The notes: a model not told the origin generated them from the sequence alone. Shown: positions 36,600-49,602, numbered from the stretch's first letter. The stretch is DNA of 64,000 nucleotides from Allantophomopsis cytisporea (GCA_024752435.1 CP103032.1:1736001-1800000); one strand, 5' to 3'. Program-made: numbers and translations.

Positions 36600-39500
36600 C
36601 TATGGTTAATCATAAAGCAGAAACGAGACCAACCTCAGCATCGTCGCCCGTCGACAGTATACGCGACAGCGGCATCACCTGTAGCAGTATTGGCTTCGAA
36701 GCCTTTTATCGTCCGCGTCAGCGGAATTCGAACCAGCGACGTACGTGAAGCTGAGACCTTTGTAAGGACCATAATAGCAGCACGTCTTGATGGGAAGGAT
36801 TGCATCAGCGATGTTTCCATCGTACCGTCATGCATCAACCCTGGCACGTTGGTCGCACTTGTTGACTTCAGCATACTATCCGACTCTCTCTCCTCATTAA
36901 AAGCCAGCCCTCAAAATTCGTATACGCTTGAGGCAGAAGAGTCATATGATCTAACCTTCGATGCCGAGTTTTTTGGCCTCACTCAGATGTATCCCACAAA
37001 GTCAGAAGCCAACACAGAGTAAGAAACGCTTATCATGTTGAGCTGTCATATGTATTAGCTTCTCAGCATTGTATTCATATCAGGAATCGGTAGCCATGCT
37101 TATAGCTCATGGGCATCCAAATCGGAACCTTGGCGTATGTGGCCACGCCATTTTCTCCAAGACATCTTTCCCGACGCCCGAGTTATGGTGTATGGATATA
37201 AGGCAGCAATTTCAGGGACTGGCTTTGGAGAACTGCTGGATTACTCACGCGGATTTAGCAATGCTCTGAAACAAGTGCGCAAGGTTCGATACCTTTGTAT
37301 CGGTTCCAGCTTCAACTGATCGGTTTAGGATCCAGATCGCCCCATTGTCTTTGTTGCTCACAGCTTTGGTGGCAACATATTGAAAAAAGTATGTTCAAAT
37401 CTACTCAAAATGGAGATTTAGCTCACGATTGAACAGTTTCTGGTTAAGGACCACCAGGATGGTGCTGCAATTCTCAAAGTTACCCGCGGGATATTGTTTT
37501 TTGCAGTCCCACATTCTGGAATGGACGTTGAAGACATGATAGCTGCAATAAGTCACAGCAACACTTCTCAGACTCGACTTCACCAAATCAGTGACGAATT
37601 TCGTTGGCGCGATGAGCTTGATAGCTTCATCGATCATCAAATGGTGTAAAGTCGAGAGCTTTTATAAAACAGAGCTTACTCGGAAGTTGAAGCAGGTACG
37701 TAGCAATCACTCTCCTAAAAAAAGATCTTCTGATTGTGATTGCAGACACCAAGCGGATCTTTTGCCCGGATCGGAGAGCATGTCTTGGCACTTAGTCTAC
37801 AGAGTACTACACTAGGCTTGCCAAGTGATATAGAAGGTAAGCATCCCGTGGATGCAGACCATTCAAGTATTGTCAAATTCTAAAGCAAGAGCTGTCCGGA
37901 GTTCTCACAGACTGTGGAGTGTCACAAGGAAACATTGAAACTTTCAAAGGCTCCTGTGCGTTTTCCGTCGATTTAATAAAGGTTGATGCTGATAGTTTTT
38001 TAGGCCAACCTTGATGAGGTGCAATGGAATGCCTCAACGATTTACATGTTACTAATCCGGATGATGATATAAACTGAATTGAGATGTCAAAGGATAGCCT
38101 GCTCGAGGATTGCTACGTGTAGATTCTCAAGGACCTAAATCTTCTGGAGTAGCGAAATGATTACAATGACAATTGCCCTCTTCTCTAGATCAATGGAGAT
38201 TCTGGAAAGGGAAAGACTATGTTAATAATTGGCTTGGTCCACGATCTTCTAAAGAACGAACAGGAAAGACGAAGTGCTGTAACATTCTCCTTCTGTCAAA
38301 ATACAGATCCCCGACTTAATAACGCAGTCTCTATTCTGCGTGGCTTGATCTGGAAGCTTGCTATAGATTACCCTTAGCTGGCCAAAATCTTCTGTAAGAT
38401 GTACGAATCTCAAAAAAATATGCTTAGTGGCCTAAATACTATGGTTTCTCTCTTCTCAATACTTTCTGAGATGTTAGAATATTGTCTAGGAACCCTTCTT
38501 CTCATCGATGCATTAGACGAATGCGAGTCTGGACGGGAGCAATTTCTCGATCTTATTGTAAAATATGCTAAGTCCTCTTCAAAGTCCAAATGGCTCTTAT
38601 CTAGTCGAAATAACCCCGATACCAAGCAGCTTTTGAAGCCGGAAAGCCGGATGCTTAGTTTAAAGTTGAATGAGTAGCACATTTCCAAAGCAGTTAGTAC
38701 TTTTATTGAGCAAAAAGTCAATGAGCTTGCAAGAAGGAAGGAATATAATTAGGCTCTGGCAGAGAGCATAAAGCAGGAATTGCTCGCGAAAGCAGACTCG
38801 ACTTCTCTATGGGTAGCCTTGGCTTGCAAGAGTCTCCAACGCGTTACATTACGAAAGGCACTCAATATACTTCAACAGTTACCGCTAGGTTTACAACCAC
38901 TTTATAGACGAATGATGGAGCAGATGTCTCAAAATATGGATGAAGAAGACAGAGACTTTCTGTTTTCGAATCCTTCGCTCAGCGATTCTTGCATTTCGTC
39001 CATTATCATTGGAAGACTTGATTACGATGGCACATCTTCCTAGTGAACTTCTAGAACATAATGGTCTAGTTGAACTAATTGACCTTTGTGGTTCATTCGT
39101 TACTACTCGACTAGGAAGTCTTTATCTTGTTCATCAATCCGCTAAAGACTATCTAGTTGCTGACGGCGCTTAAGAGCTCTTTTCAGCTGGGATTTAGGAG
39201 GAGCACGGTACTATGTTACGCCAGTCGTTGGAAGTTATGTCAAAAAATCTCGAAAGAGATATCTGCAAGCTTGTGTACTCTGGCTTACCAGCTCTTCTGG
39301 CTAACATTAATACACGCTTGAAAGGTATCAGCTACATTTGCTGCTTCTGGGTCGATCATCTAGTCAGCTACCTTCGGAACCATTCCATTGAGAGCCAACG
39401 GTACGGAGATTATCTCTCTGATCAAGGGCCCATTCATAAATTTCTCCTTAAGCACCTTCTTTACTGGCTTGAGGCTCTCGGTCTCATTGGTATGGTCGAT

Positions 39501-40703
39501 AAAAGGATTGTAGAGCTGCATAGCTTAGAGCAGATGATTACAGGGAGACTGATTAAGCCCTCACTCCAATTCTCTATCAGCCTTGAAGACTTCGTGCATG
39601 ATGCTGTCGGGGTTCTTCGAAAATTCCGGCCAACAATTCAAGAAGCCCCGCTTCAGGTTCATAGCTCGATCTTATTGTTCTCGGAAGAAAATAGCCTTGT
39701 TCGAAAAAAGTACAAGCAGGAAACACCTTGCTGGATTTCACCACTACCACGCTTACCCAAAGATTGGGATCTATGTTTGCAAAACTCTCGAATACCACAC
39801 AGATGCTGTCAGTTCAATTTCTTTCTCGCTCGACGGCCAGCTAGCATCAGCTTCAGAAGACGGCACAGTACGGCTGTGGGATGCAGCCACTGGCGCATGC
39901 TTACAAAATTTCAAGTGCTGTAATAAAGTCATCTCCGTAACGTTCTCTCCAGACGGCAAGTCGCTAGTATCAGCTTCGAATGACGTTACAGTACAGCTGT
40001 GGGATTTAGCTAGGGGTGTATGCATACAGACGTTCAAGTGCTATAATGGCTTAGTATTCCTGGTAGCATTCTCTCCAGATAGCAAGTCACTAGCATTAGC
40101 TTCAAACGACGGTATATTACAGCTGTAGGACGTAGCTAGGGGTATATGCCAACGGGCACTTAAGGGCTATACTCAAGGTGTTAGCTTAGTAGCATTTTCC
40201 CCAGAAGGCAAACTGCTAGCATCAGCTTCATATGACCGCACAGTACAGATCTGGGATGCAGCCACAAGCGTATGCCTACGGACATCCAACTGCGACAGTA
40301 TCTGGGTCCGCTCAATAGCATTCTCTCCAGATGGCAAGCTGTTAGCATTAGATTTATATGACCTTGGATTACAGCTTTGGAACGTAGCCACAGGCACCTG
40401 CCTACAGACTCCCAGGGATAATGAGAGACAAGCTATAGTCAATATTGATGGCTCAAGCATTATTGTAGATCGTGGAAGTATTCTTAGCGTAAATCAAGTC
40501 TCTCCGCAGCTTGACCATTCTCTTCAGTATATAGAGTATAGTCAGGGCGATAATGCATGGATCATTTGGAAAGCTCGTAGGATTCTTTAGCTTCCCTAGA
40601 ATATCGGACGAACCATTTTGTAGCCGAGAAAAATTGTATAGGATTCGGTTGCTCCTCAGGTGTGGTTTATTTTCTCAATTTCTACCTAGATCTTTTTCCT
40701 TAG
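36600..40703 (+). pseudogene. Decayed NLR/STAND gene: hydrolase-like, NACHT and WD40 repeats
   Basis: Remnant of a second fungal NLR, with WD40 rather than ankyrin repeats. In order: N-terminal segment (KPFIVRVSGIRTSDVREAET, 36700 on); hydrolase-like domain with GIGSHAYSSWASKSEP, RVMVYGYKAAISG, IVFVAHSFGGNILKK and ILFFAVPHSGMDVEDMI (37070-37620); NACHT with Walker A NGDSGKGKT (about 38192-38218) and Walker B LLIDALDEC (about 38500-38526); a conserved region RPLSLEDLITMAHLP and GSLYLVHQSAKDYL; linker with FVHDAVGVLRKF; then WD40 units (SISFSLDGQLASASEDGTVR, VTFSPDGKSLVSASND, VAFSPEGKLLASASYDRTVQIWD) to a GCSSGVV-type end. Stops interrupt it repeatedly: NE-TAG-HISK, YN-TAG-ALAES, GA-TAA-ELFS, GI-TAG-EEHG, YP-TAG-LAK, LQL-TAG-DVA, L-TAG-INGD. 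Most fit CAA/CAG to TAA/TAG or TGG to TAG. Frameshifts occur near 37640, 37880 and 40595. Confidence 0.88.
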
Positions 40704-41753
40704 TATGGTGTTAGGAGTCAATTTGAAGTTGTGACCTTTCCGAAATGTCTTACATAGGATGTTCTCGATTCTCAGATACGTCCTAAGAAACGGGATAATT
40801 CTGCAGGCGTATGTCATGATCGACCTTTAGAGAGTGAGATTGTGGATAGGACAAAATGTTGCAGTTCATCTAAGAAACATTAAACCATTTCTTTAGGTTG
40901 CTTTAACTAGAAAAGATTTAAGAAAAGAGTTATAATGTTATGCAAGTGGTCGAGGAAGTACCTTCCAGCTTGACAGCACCCATCACCAAAAGATACGTAA
41001 AACCAAAGTCTCGAAGCGAGAAGACTTCTAATGCTGTTGACAAGATACTACCATCATGACTTATCTCTTACTTGATGATACGCTATAACCTCTAACCTTT
41101 ATGTCCCCTACTAGAGCATCAATCGTAATAACACCAACTTCGATCCATTCTCTAAAACTAAATGCAGTCAACAATCTGCAAAAATCCTTCAACACTGTAT
41201 CGAAGCTGACTGGAATATCGAGGAGAAAGACAAGGAGCTAAGTAGAGAAGATTGTCAAGCCGAGTATACTGTCCCAACAAAATTACGTTTTGCCTTATTT
41301 GACAGTGACACTATCAAAGCCCATAGCGGCCAAACGTGACATCCTATATACATAATCTTTTGCCTCCGAGATTATGACACCAATGTAGTCGCTAGGTATA
41401 TGTAATTTCATTCCTAGTCTGAGACATAAAACCGATCTCGGCAGGTCATCAATCTAGAATTTCATAGTTGATAGAAGCAATATTATAATATGACGATGTA
41501 TGACTGATTGCTCACTTCTCAACGCATAAAGGGTGCAAGACATCACTTCACAGCAGCACATACGACACCTAACAAACAAAGCCATGTATTAATTCAACGT
41601 ATCAAAGTGTATAATCTTCATTACAATCATATCCATAATCGTCACTCATAATTTTCATCAATCTATATCATCACCCCACATCTCACCCCATACTCACCTT
41701 CCTTTCCAACCCCTCATCTCCCTTTCCAATCATCACCGACCCCAAACCCACCC
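40704..41753. other. Spacer after the decayed NLR
   Basis: About 1 kb, no gene seen. AT-rich at first, then C/T-rich on the plus strand from 41640, which is the 3' side of the minus-strand gene ending at 41754. Confidence 0.45.
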
Positions 41754-44276
41754 TCATTTTCTATTCTCATCCCTGACAGCCGCAACAAGCGCCATATACC
41801 GATCCCCCTCAACACACTCCCTAAAAGTCCTCCTCATCCTCTCCGAATGCAACAGACATTTCCCCCAAGCAGGTTCCCTCCGTCCAACCATAACCGCAAT
41901 CGCCTTCCGCCTAGCCTGCAGCGGCTTAACAACCTCCTCAAAGCATTCCTGGCAGCACGTGAACTCTGGCAATTGCGTGATGGAGTACCACTCCTCGAAC
42001 AGCATCGTATCGCCGAAACACTCCGGCTCGCGCGCAATGTCCTTGATGGCAAGCGCGAGCGCGAGCGTGGAGGGCAGCGAGCCGTTGACGAACATCTCGA
42101 AGGCGTCGAAATAAAGAACGAATTTGCGGCTGTCATAGCGCATGGCGCAGGGTCGGGGATTTGGATTGTCGACACGTGTGAAGAGTGGACGGAGGGGTGG
42201 GAGAATGGCGGTCATGGCGCCTACGCAGGCACCACAAACAGAGAATCCGGGCATTGGAAGATTAGTGGCGGGGTCTGGGATCGAGAACCATTGTTTTGGC
42301 TTTGTAGAAGAGCATTTTTCGTTGTTGGAGAGGATTTTGGCTATTTGCTTTAGCAAGGAGATGTCGGGGCGCTGTTCTCGCGTGGTGAGTAACCAAGCTA
42401 TGCGGTGCCAGATAGAGGAGCCAAAATCACAACGTATGCCGTTGCTGAGCGGTCGATGGGGAGCAAGTACGAATTGATAGCGGTATGGGGTGTCGGCTAC
42501 TGTGGAATAACACGTCGGGCAGATGTCGACCTCGGGACAGCCTGGAATAGTGTACCAGTCGTTATAACCTTCAACGAAGTCCTTTCGTGGACAAACTGGA
42601 AGTACACTTGGGATAACACCGTTTTCAATATCTTCTGAATAGCGACGATAGGTGTTGTTAGGCTGTGTCTTCGAAGGCGGCTGCCAGGAGGATGGAGGTG
42701 GAGACAAATCTGATTCAAGAGGGGCTTTGACATCGGGTGGAATTGACTCCACATATTCATAATCTACACCTGGAACTGGACTTGGCTTTCTTGACGGGCG
42801 GTCCCATATCTCTGAAGCTCTCAATCTTGCAGACTCAGGTGATTCCGAGTGATCTGAATCCGACGATACAGTTCTCCGAGGTGGTGGGTATGTATCATAT
42901 CTAACTTGTGGAATCTTGGGCGACGCTAATGGTGAAGTATGTCCAGATCTCGAGTGTGAACGGTGATGACGCTCACTCTCTCTACTCGAATCGGGATGTA
43001 AGGTACTAGATTTATTGCGATGATGATGTCTATGCCTTACTTTCCGCTCATCCTCGCTGCTGTTGTGATGATGACCAGACTTTTCCCGACGTTTCTCATC
43101 GACTTCTGGCCTATGTGGTACTCTTGAACTGGGCGATCTTAGGGAATCATGTCGTCTTGCTGCTTCAGAAGGAGACTTCGGCTGATCAGAGGGCGTTCTT
43201 GGCCTTGGTGTCGAATGATCCGATCTCGAACTATGCCGTGATCCCACAATGTCAAAATAACCTGGTTGGCTACGACCACCATCGGGGGAGAGAAAAGTCT
43301 CAGTCTTCGGTGTTCGAGGATGTTTTGACTCATCTCTCCTTGAAGTATCCGGGAAGTGAGCAGTCTCAGCTTTTGGTGTTCGAGCATGCCTAGGCTCTTC
43401 TTTTCTTGGGGTATCCGGCGAAAGGTAAGTCTCGCCCTTTAGTATTCGGATAAGCTTTGGGTCATCTGTTCTTGGTGTATCAGGGGAGCGAGAAGGGTAA
43501 TCAGAGGTCTTCTTGGACGACAGATCAGGTGTCCGAACAGAATGTCTTGCTTCTTGCTTGGGTGGAACAAAAGAATAAGACGAAGGGCTTCGACGGAAAG
43601 GTGGTGGATCTATCTTGGTATCTAGGTTAGGAAGATCTTGTCTACTCGGCTTTCTTTCAAGTGGCACATTCTTATTGCTCAGTTTCGAAGTATCGTGTTT
43701 TCTTTGGCCATCGTTCTCCTCCCGCCTTTGTTTGCGATAATTGCGTTTCCGGGCGCCTTCCTTGGCAGAGTTCTCATCATCGGACTCAGAAGACGAATGG
43801 GATTGGAGCACAAATCGTCGCTCGTTGTTTGCATTTTTGGGGGGTTCCTGATCTGTGACTAAAATGCCATCCTTCTCCTCATGAAGAGGATAGAGAACAG
43901 GAAGCTGGTTAGATCTTCCACGGCATGGGATCTCATCCACAGATTGTGCAGATGAAGACGTCGAGAGTTCTCTGGCTAAGGATATCGGTTCGTCTTCACA
44001 AGATGGAGAAGGCGGCCAATCCGATCGAGGGATGTACCTGGGTCGTGAATGCTTGGACGGTATAGTAGGACCCAGAGAGCTGGAACGTGGGCTGGTCTGT
44101 GTCGGCGAGGCTGTACTAGAAATGAAGTTCAGCGGGATTGTTTTGATGACGGACTAAAAAGACTTTACATACTTTGAGTGTGATTTGGTTCGAGATGTCT
44201 TCCAATATCCGTTATTCAAAAGATCATTGATATCGAGGCTCTCGGCCGCCTTGGGTTGCCATTCTGGTTCTTCCAT
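41754..44276 (-). CDS. Ser/Arg-rich protein with Cys-rich C-terminal region, function unknown
   Basis: Exons 44276-44173 and 44115-41754 with a 57-nt intron give 821 residues. Family not named by me, though the C-terminal region looks like a conserved ascomycete domain. Residues about 1-480 are disordered and rich in Ser, Arg, Pro, His (for example HHHNSSEDERK, RHRHHHRNKSS, SRESERHHRSHSRSGH). Within this, residues about 245-315 are three to four imperfect repeats of roughly 24 residues around SPDTPRKEEPRHARTPKAET. The last 280 residues are ordered: CPRKDFVEGYNDWYTIPGCPEVDICPTCY, then RCDFGSSIWHRIAWLL, FSVCGACVGAMTAILPPLRPLF, FEEWYSITQLPEFTCCQECFEE, and a final HSERMRRTFRECVEGDRY. Paired CxxC (ICPTC, VCGAC, CCQEC) suggests metal or disulfide binding. 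The SP/TP-rich part suggests phosphorylation. Start chosen at the first ATG that splices in frame (MEEPEWQPKAAES). Confidence 0.8.
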
Positions 44277-46960
44277 CCTGCTATGTGAGATCAAAGTCAT
44301 CGTATGAAGGTTTTGTAAGATAACATCGTTGAACTGTAAAGCTTTAATAGGCGAGAGTTTGCTGCAGGGCTACTCTGGGAATCCACTTTCAGAAGTACTG
44401 TGTAAAATAGTCTGGGAGCAGTTGGGCTGAGTGGTGCGTCAGGTATTTGTACATGCATCGAATCCCTCCGAGGCCGAGGGATTCAACAGTTTTACACTTA
44501 CACGATATCTTGCTCTATCAGCGGCGACAGGTTCCGATCAAGACTCGTATGTTGTGTATCGTGTGTATCTGGCTTTTCCGACACGGAGGATTGTCAGAGT
44601 AACGTCGTAGCTTTAGCTTTCCTCTGACAGATTTGTAAAAAGGCGAAGCACTGAATCACCTTTTCTCAGCAGATGACTGGCGGCAAAGTTGGCTTGGTAT
44701 TCAAGACTCTGCCCCTCCAAAGCATCCTGACCTTATTGGTCATGCAAACCACCAGCCACCGCCCACCACCATTCTATACGAGCACCCGAGTGGATGTGGC
44801 AATTGGCGGTGGAGCCCTGAAGGTCACCTCTCTGCATGACATCGAGACGCATGGCTGCATGAAGGAATGAGAGAAGCAGAGGCGACATCATCCAGAAAGC
44901 GCGTATAAATATTATTGACAGAGCGATGATGTGGTTGAAGATGTTAGGACGCCTTGTGATGTTGGGCGATTGAAGATCCACTAATACAAGTCAACTCCGC
45001 TATTTAAGGTCATCTTTGTTACGTCGTGACTCCGCTGTGTTCACATTAAATTGGCGGGGTTCAACGTTAAACGGCCTCGACGGGTACTCCCCCGGGTCCC
45101 GCAGTGAATTAAAACGTTGATGGTCGGTGCTTTCCTGAGGTTTCTTGATCTCGTCTGTTTATTCAAGTCACCGTCACAGTCACAGTCACAATCGTCGTCA
45201 TTGTCGTCGTAGTCGCCATCAAATTACCATCAGTTGAATTTCATGAATAAACTTTTAAAGTGATCTGTTCAGATCGAGATTCGAAGTAGCGAGAAGCATA
45301 AAAAACAGATGCAGATATCATCTAAGACAAAGGCGATATACCTTGGCCACTCGCTTCGAGAAACGACAAAGTTTATTATTCCTACATAGATGCTTCTCAA
45401 TATTCCAAGAATAACCCGAAAGCCACATACAAATCGACACTGACTTCGCTGAAAATATTTTCAACCCCCCTGAGGGTAAGGAGGAACATACGCAGTAGTC
45501 ATGCCACAGTCCATATGTTATTCACTCCGTGCTGACTTGTTCTACGCAGTCTAGTCGCTGAGACGACATATTCAGTAACAGAGCACATGCTTTATGCTTT
45601 GCTTCGTGCATATCAACTGCCCGTGCTACCGTACAGAGTTTGTCTCATGTGTATGTACCCAACGGATAGGATCAATGTGCCCAGTTGCAGAACATTCTTC
45701 TCTCATCTACGACTGATCTGACCACAGCGGCGACGTGCATCTCAACATTCAGGAGGCTTGCAATGTTGGTGAGTCATATGCTGACGATAATTCTGAGGAT
45801 AGCAATGATAGTGGATCTACGTATATTATGGGCTAATGCCTTCACTTGTTGTCAGAAGAGGGCAAACTTATGTTGGGTAATTTCCAGTTTTGAAACTTCA
45901 CTTTTGACTTGACATCGTGCTGAATAGGCTCACCTCAAAAACTTAGACTATCGAAAATAGGTAGACTCAAATATATCAAGATGGATAATTCATGAAGGCT
46001 CGATAAAAATTAACTTCACCAAGCGAGTCAATAATTTTACTGCGCAAAAGACCTACAATGAAGTCCCTGCTAATTAGTATCTAGAGCTGTACGAACAAAG
46101 TCTTGGGGAGTTCTGGGTAGAGATCTTTAATGGAAGTTAATCCCATATACCATAATGAAACATCATTCATCCTCCAGGTCAGCTTAGTGATACCCCAGAT
46201 ACAATTGATCATATCCACCACAGCACTATATAACGCCCAACTTCTTGCTCTCTCATTTGGTATCCATATCTAACCCATCATTCTAGAGCTTGTTCATTGT
46301 TTGGATGTCGCAATTATCAAAAGAAAACTAGCTCTGGAGATCGAACTGAACATACTCATCATCAGCCCCCTCCTTGTCATCATCAACGTCCTCGGTGTTG
46401 GAATATCTATCAAGTGTGTGTAGCACCTTAAACGCCTGTAGTACTACACAACCTGCACATGAAAGCCGAATCATATATGAAATTGTTCATATAATTATCA
46501 ATCTTGATGATTTGTTGAAGATACTCACATAGGTATTATTTGGATGGTTTAGGTATTCATCAAAATAGCCTCTCTCGAGGTACAAATCAACACACGAACA
46601 CCACTTAAAGCACCTCTAAAATATCCCAAGTCCAATTCTCGATCCAAGAACTATATTATAAGTGTTTGTTCGTTATCTCCTGCGCGGAACCTCATTCAAA
46701 TTAACGCAACCCTCACCGAACAACGACAGGTAAATAACGACTGATACAGGGCAAAAAGGGATCCCGCATTACGGTTACAACAGCCTTAAACACTTCCAAC
46801 CTCCATCGCCATAAGACACAGAGTCAGCAACTCAAAAAGGCAAGTATAAGCAGTCTTCTCCAGAAGCCGCAAGAATCTAGCCTTCGGCATCTCATCCTCA
46901 CACAGCATAGCAGCCTCACGGATCCTCATCTTGATGCCCAACTACTCCATTACAGCCAAA
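44277..46960. other. 2.7-kb intergenic stretch
   Basis: No supported gene. Contains a perfect 9-bp inverted repeat (GAATCCCTC, 7-base loop, GAGGGATTC) at 44460-44484 upstream of the Ser/Arg-rich gene, and a region of gtcaca and gtcgtc triplet/hexamer repeats near 45168-45225. Open frames at 44673-44981 and 45685-45912 are unrecognised. The rest is ordinary AT-rich spacer. Confidence 0.45.
44460..44484. promoter_or_regulatory. Perfect 9-bp inverted repeat
   Basis: GAATCCCTC and GAGGGATTC separated by CGAGGCC, about 185 bases upstream of the minus-strand ATG at 44276. It could be a dimeric regulator site or a short hairpin in the leader; with one copy and no expression data this remains a guess. 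Confidence 0.3.
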
Positions 46961-47443
46961 CTAAGTAAGATACTGCTCGATATCCTTATCATCATCCAAC
47001 TCCTCAAACTCACGTCTAATCCTCTCCTCCTCATCAAGAATCTTCTTAACCATCTGTCTCTGTCTCCTCCTAGCCTTCTTGCCCCAATCCGCCCCAGTGC
47101 CCTTCCCGTCCTTCTCCTCCTCATCATCCGTGTCCTCGGGCACCTTGACCAAGCCCCTGAGATTGTTCGGGCTGATAGCCGCCTTCTTGCCATCGACGCC
47201 CGCCACTTCGTCGGGGTCGATTTCCTTCTGGTGTTGCTTCGTCATCGTCTTCTCCGCCAGCTTGAGGATGTATGGCCGGAGGAGGATGTAGGCGCCCACA
47301 ATGGCGACGATGCGGATCCAGTTCTGTGCCGTCATCGTCGTCACCGAGAGGGTTGCATTGCGCTTCAGGTTCCCGGCCCATGTCTTGCCCAGGTCGATAG
47401 GATTCGGGAGGTCCGAGAATTTGTACTCTGTCCATTCGGGCAT
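46961..47443 (-). CDS. pga2: Protein-trafficking factor Pga2
   Basis: Small ER/nuclear-envelope membrane protein; the yeast homologue is needed for processing and transport of Gas1 and alkaline phosphatase. Single exon, 160 residues. It begins MPEWTEYKFSDLPNPIDLGKT and has one clear transmembrane segment in the region NWIRIVAIVGAYILLRPYIL (about residues 41-60). The cytosolic part carries DEEEKDGKGTGADWGKKARRRQRQMVKK and an acidic end (EEERIRREFEELDDDKDIEQYL). The DWGKKARRRQR block after an acidic stretch is the family hallmark. Length is close to the usual 130-180. No introns needed and no disruption seen. Confidence 0.9.
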   Translation of the reverse strand: MPEWTEYKFSDLPNPIDLGKTWAGNLKRNATLSVTTMTAQNWIRIVAIVGAYILLRPYILKLAEKTMTKQHQKEIDPDEVAGVDGKKAAISPNNLRGLVKVPEDTDDEEEKDGKGTGADWGKKARRRQRQMVKKILDEEERIRREFEELDDDKDIEQYLT

Positions 47444-48516
47444 CCTAGCGGTTGAGGGGTTGGATGAGAAGCTGTAGGATAATGCGTGCCGGAGATGGTG
47501 TTTGTATTAGGTATTAAGTAGTTTGTGGGTACAATTGAAGTGAGGATCGGATATGCAAAGGTCGTATGCGTATAATTGAAGGGAAGATGACAATCGTGGT
47601 GAGTGTAACGGTAAAAGGAGAAATCTCGTGGGTGCACTGTGTGCTGTTCGTTGCTCACAATCGTTCTGGCCGTGACTTCCGCATTCTGAACTTTTGAGTT
47701 GGGCCTTGTCCTTTGCGGGATATTTGTGACCAATCACTACGCGACAATTGTGCTATCGGGGTACCCTACCGTGCCGATCCGATCTTACTTCGGCATCGAC
47801 CTCCGCCGCGACCTCCCTACTCCGAAGGGTATTATTTTTTTGTTTTATGGAGGAATGGAATTTTTAGATGATTTATCTTAAAACACTAAGATGCTTAATC
47901 AGAAGGCTGTCTAAGAACTTTGACGTAGAAATGTCTGCAAATAGAGGAGGTATTTGGCAGGGGCATTAAATACGGGCTTCTGAACAAATCCTACTCAAAT
48001 AAACATCCATGTTTAAGCTTCGAAGCCGGAATTGGGAGTAAAGACAAGCTGATAACTTTCAAATACCTCAGTGTATATCTGTCATGCAACAGACTGATCA
48101 ATTAGCAACTTCTAAAGTTTTCGCAAATCTTGGACCACTGGTGGATTTTCTGTCTTCAAGATCAATGTATTGTTAATGAAAGGATGCATGAACAATGGCA
48201 TATAGCACATGTCAGTCACATCAAGACCAACGCATATATTCTCATATCTATCATATCATGTTACTCGCCATGATATTGAAAGTCTACACAACATCAAGTA
48301 CTGGCAATAACACCAGCCACGAAGAATTCCACTCCTAGTAGCTATCAGGCACTTCACATCACAACGGAAACATGTCACAATAACGTCCATCACCAATGTA
48401 CTACGTATTCTGTGTATCTTATTTCCAGAACAGCGCAAAATTTCTCCGTAGCCGACAAACTCCTATCCACGAACTCTCAGCCATCCTTCCCCAAAACGCC
48501 GGGTATCAAAATCTCC
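47444..48516. other. Spacer between pga2 and cenp-s
   Basis: Pga2 promoter (divergent side to about 47740) and a 700-base AT-rich stretch in which I see no gene or RNA. Confidence 0.45.
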
Positions 48517-49147
48517 TCATCTCCTGCCCTTCCCTTTCGCCTTCTTCGTCTGCAATCCCTCAACATATTCCCTAACCAACTCCTCCAACTGATCATTCCG
48601 CCTCGTCATAAGCAGCACATCATCCGTTGTGACAGTCGACCGACCAGCATGACGAGAGAAGCTCTCGATATCCTGCGCGACATTTTCTGGGCGAGTTAGC
48701 CCATCGTTCACGGTCCAGCTTAAGCCCACCCATGCCCTATATTTCACCCAGCCAAACCTCATTCATCGCCGCTTCGAACGATTCTGGCACGCCGCAAAGG
48801 AATATTGATGTTGGACTTACCAATCTGAGTCCATGTCATCTCCGTCAACGCCCCAATGAACTGCGGCGTAGCATTAACGCCCAGCCTTAGAGATTCCTCA
48901 TCCACGATCTTGCCGATGGAGAACCAGAGGGCAGATTTCAAGCTCTGGCAGATGTTAGAGAGTACAGCGAAACATGTCACTGAGCGTAGAGTAAGATGCT
49001 AATAAATGCGGAGAAACGAAGCCAGGGAGTCCAATATCTCAGAGGAAATGGAGGATCTGGATCTGATCTCACAATGGAAGGTGATACAAGTGAATATGTA
49101 TGGAAATCACGTACCTCACGAAGAGCTTCGTCCATTTTGTCGCTCAT
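48517..49147 (-). CDS. mhf1: Histone-fold protein CENP-S / MHF1
   Basis: Histone-fold subunit that pairs with CENP-X/MHF2, acting at kinetochores and with the FANCM/Mph1 helicase in DNA repair. Proposed exons 49147-49115, 48944-48821 and 48686-48517 give 108 residues. Visible are LKSALWFSIGKIVDEESLRLG (helix 1), ATPQFIGALTEMTWTQI (helix 2), ENVAQDIESFSRHAGRST and VTTDDVLLMTRRNDQLEELV, matching the family motif of an FA(R/S)HA-type segment followed by T-x-(D/E)DV. A basic tail KKAKGKGRR ends it. Both introns are long relative to the exons (170 and 134 nt). An alternative acceptor would add HLTLRSVTCFAVLSNICQ in frame; the shorter form fits the family better. An upstream in-frame ATG at 49267 exists but MSDKMDEALRE is a more typical start. 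Confidence 0.87.
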
Positions 49148-49602
49148 TTTGTTGAGTTGCTTGAACTGTATATTGGAGCGCGTTTGGAAGACGCGTCGTG
49201 GTGCGGCCGCTTGTGCGATGACGAGGGCAGAGTTGATAGAGGATGGAAATGATTCACTACAGAACATGACTGATTACACTTCACTGTGACAATCACGCTA
49301 CGGAGTTAAAACATGTCACGAAGATCATGTGTACTTTGTCTCCATCTGCGATATTAGATTCATGACTTGCATTTTCTACGGACGGATGTCATATTACGCT
49401 ATCAATTCAACATGTTCATGGAAACAATGAAAAATTTATGAGTAGTTCTGGCCGTCCTTATCTGATTCCTCTTCAAGGATAGTGAATCATATATCCCTTA
49501 CATTCCCTACACTTTGCAGCAAAAATGATTTGACTTATATATATATTCAAGCATTGAAAATAGATTAGGATCAACAAGCAAAAAATGCAAAAATGTGAAT
49601 TT
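49148..49602. other. Spacer between cenp-s and tRNA-Ile
   Basis: AT-rich, with no coding signal. The T-rich run on the minus strand just past the tRNA (49570-49592) is probably its RNA polymerase III terminator. Confidence 0.5.

Noticed and set aside
36700..36750. tRNA-like stretch around aattcgaaccagcgac
   Set aside because: No acceptor stem or anticodon arm can be formed; it is coding sequence of the decayed NLR (VSGIRTSDVREAE).
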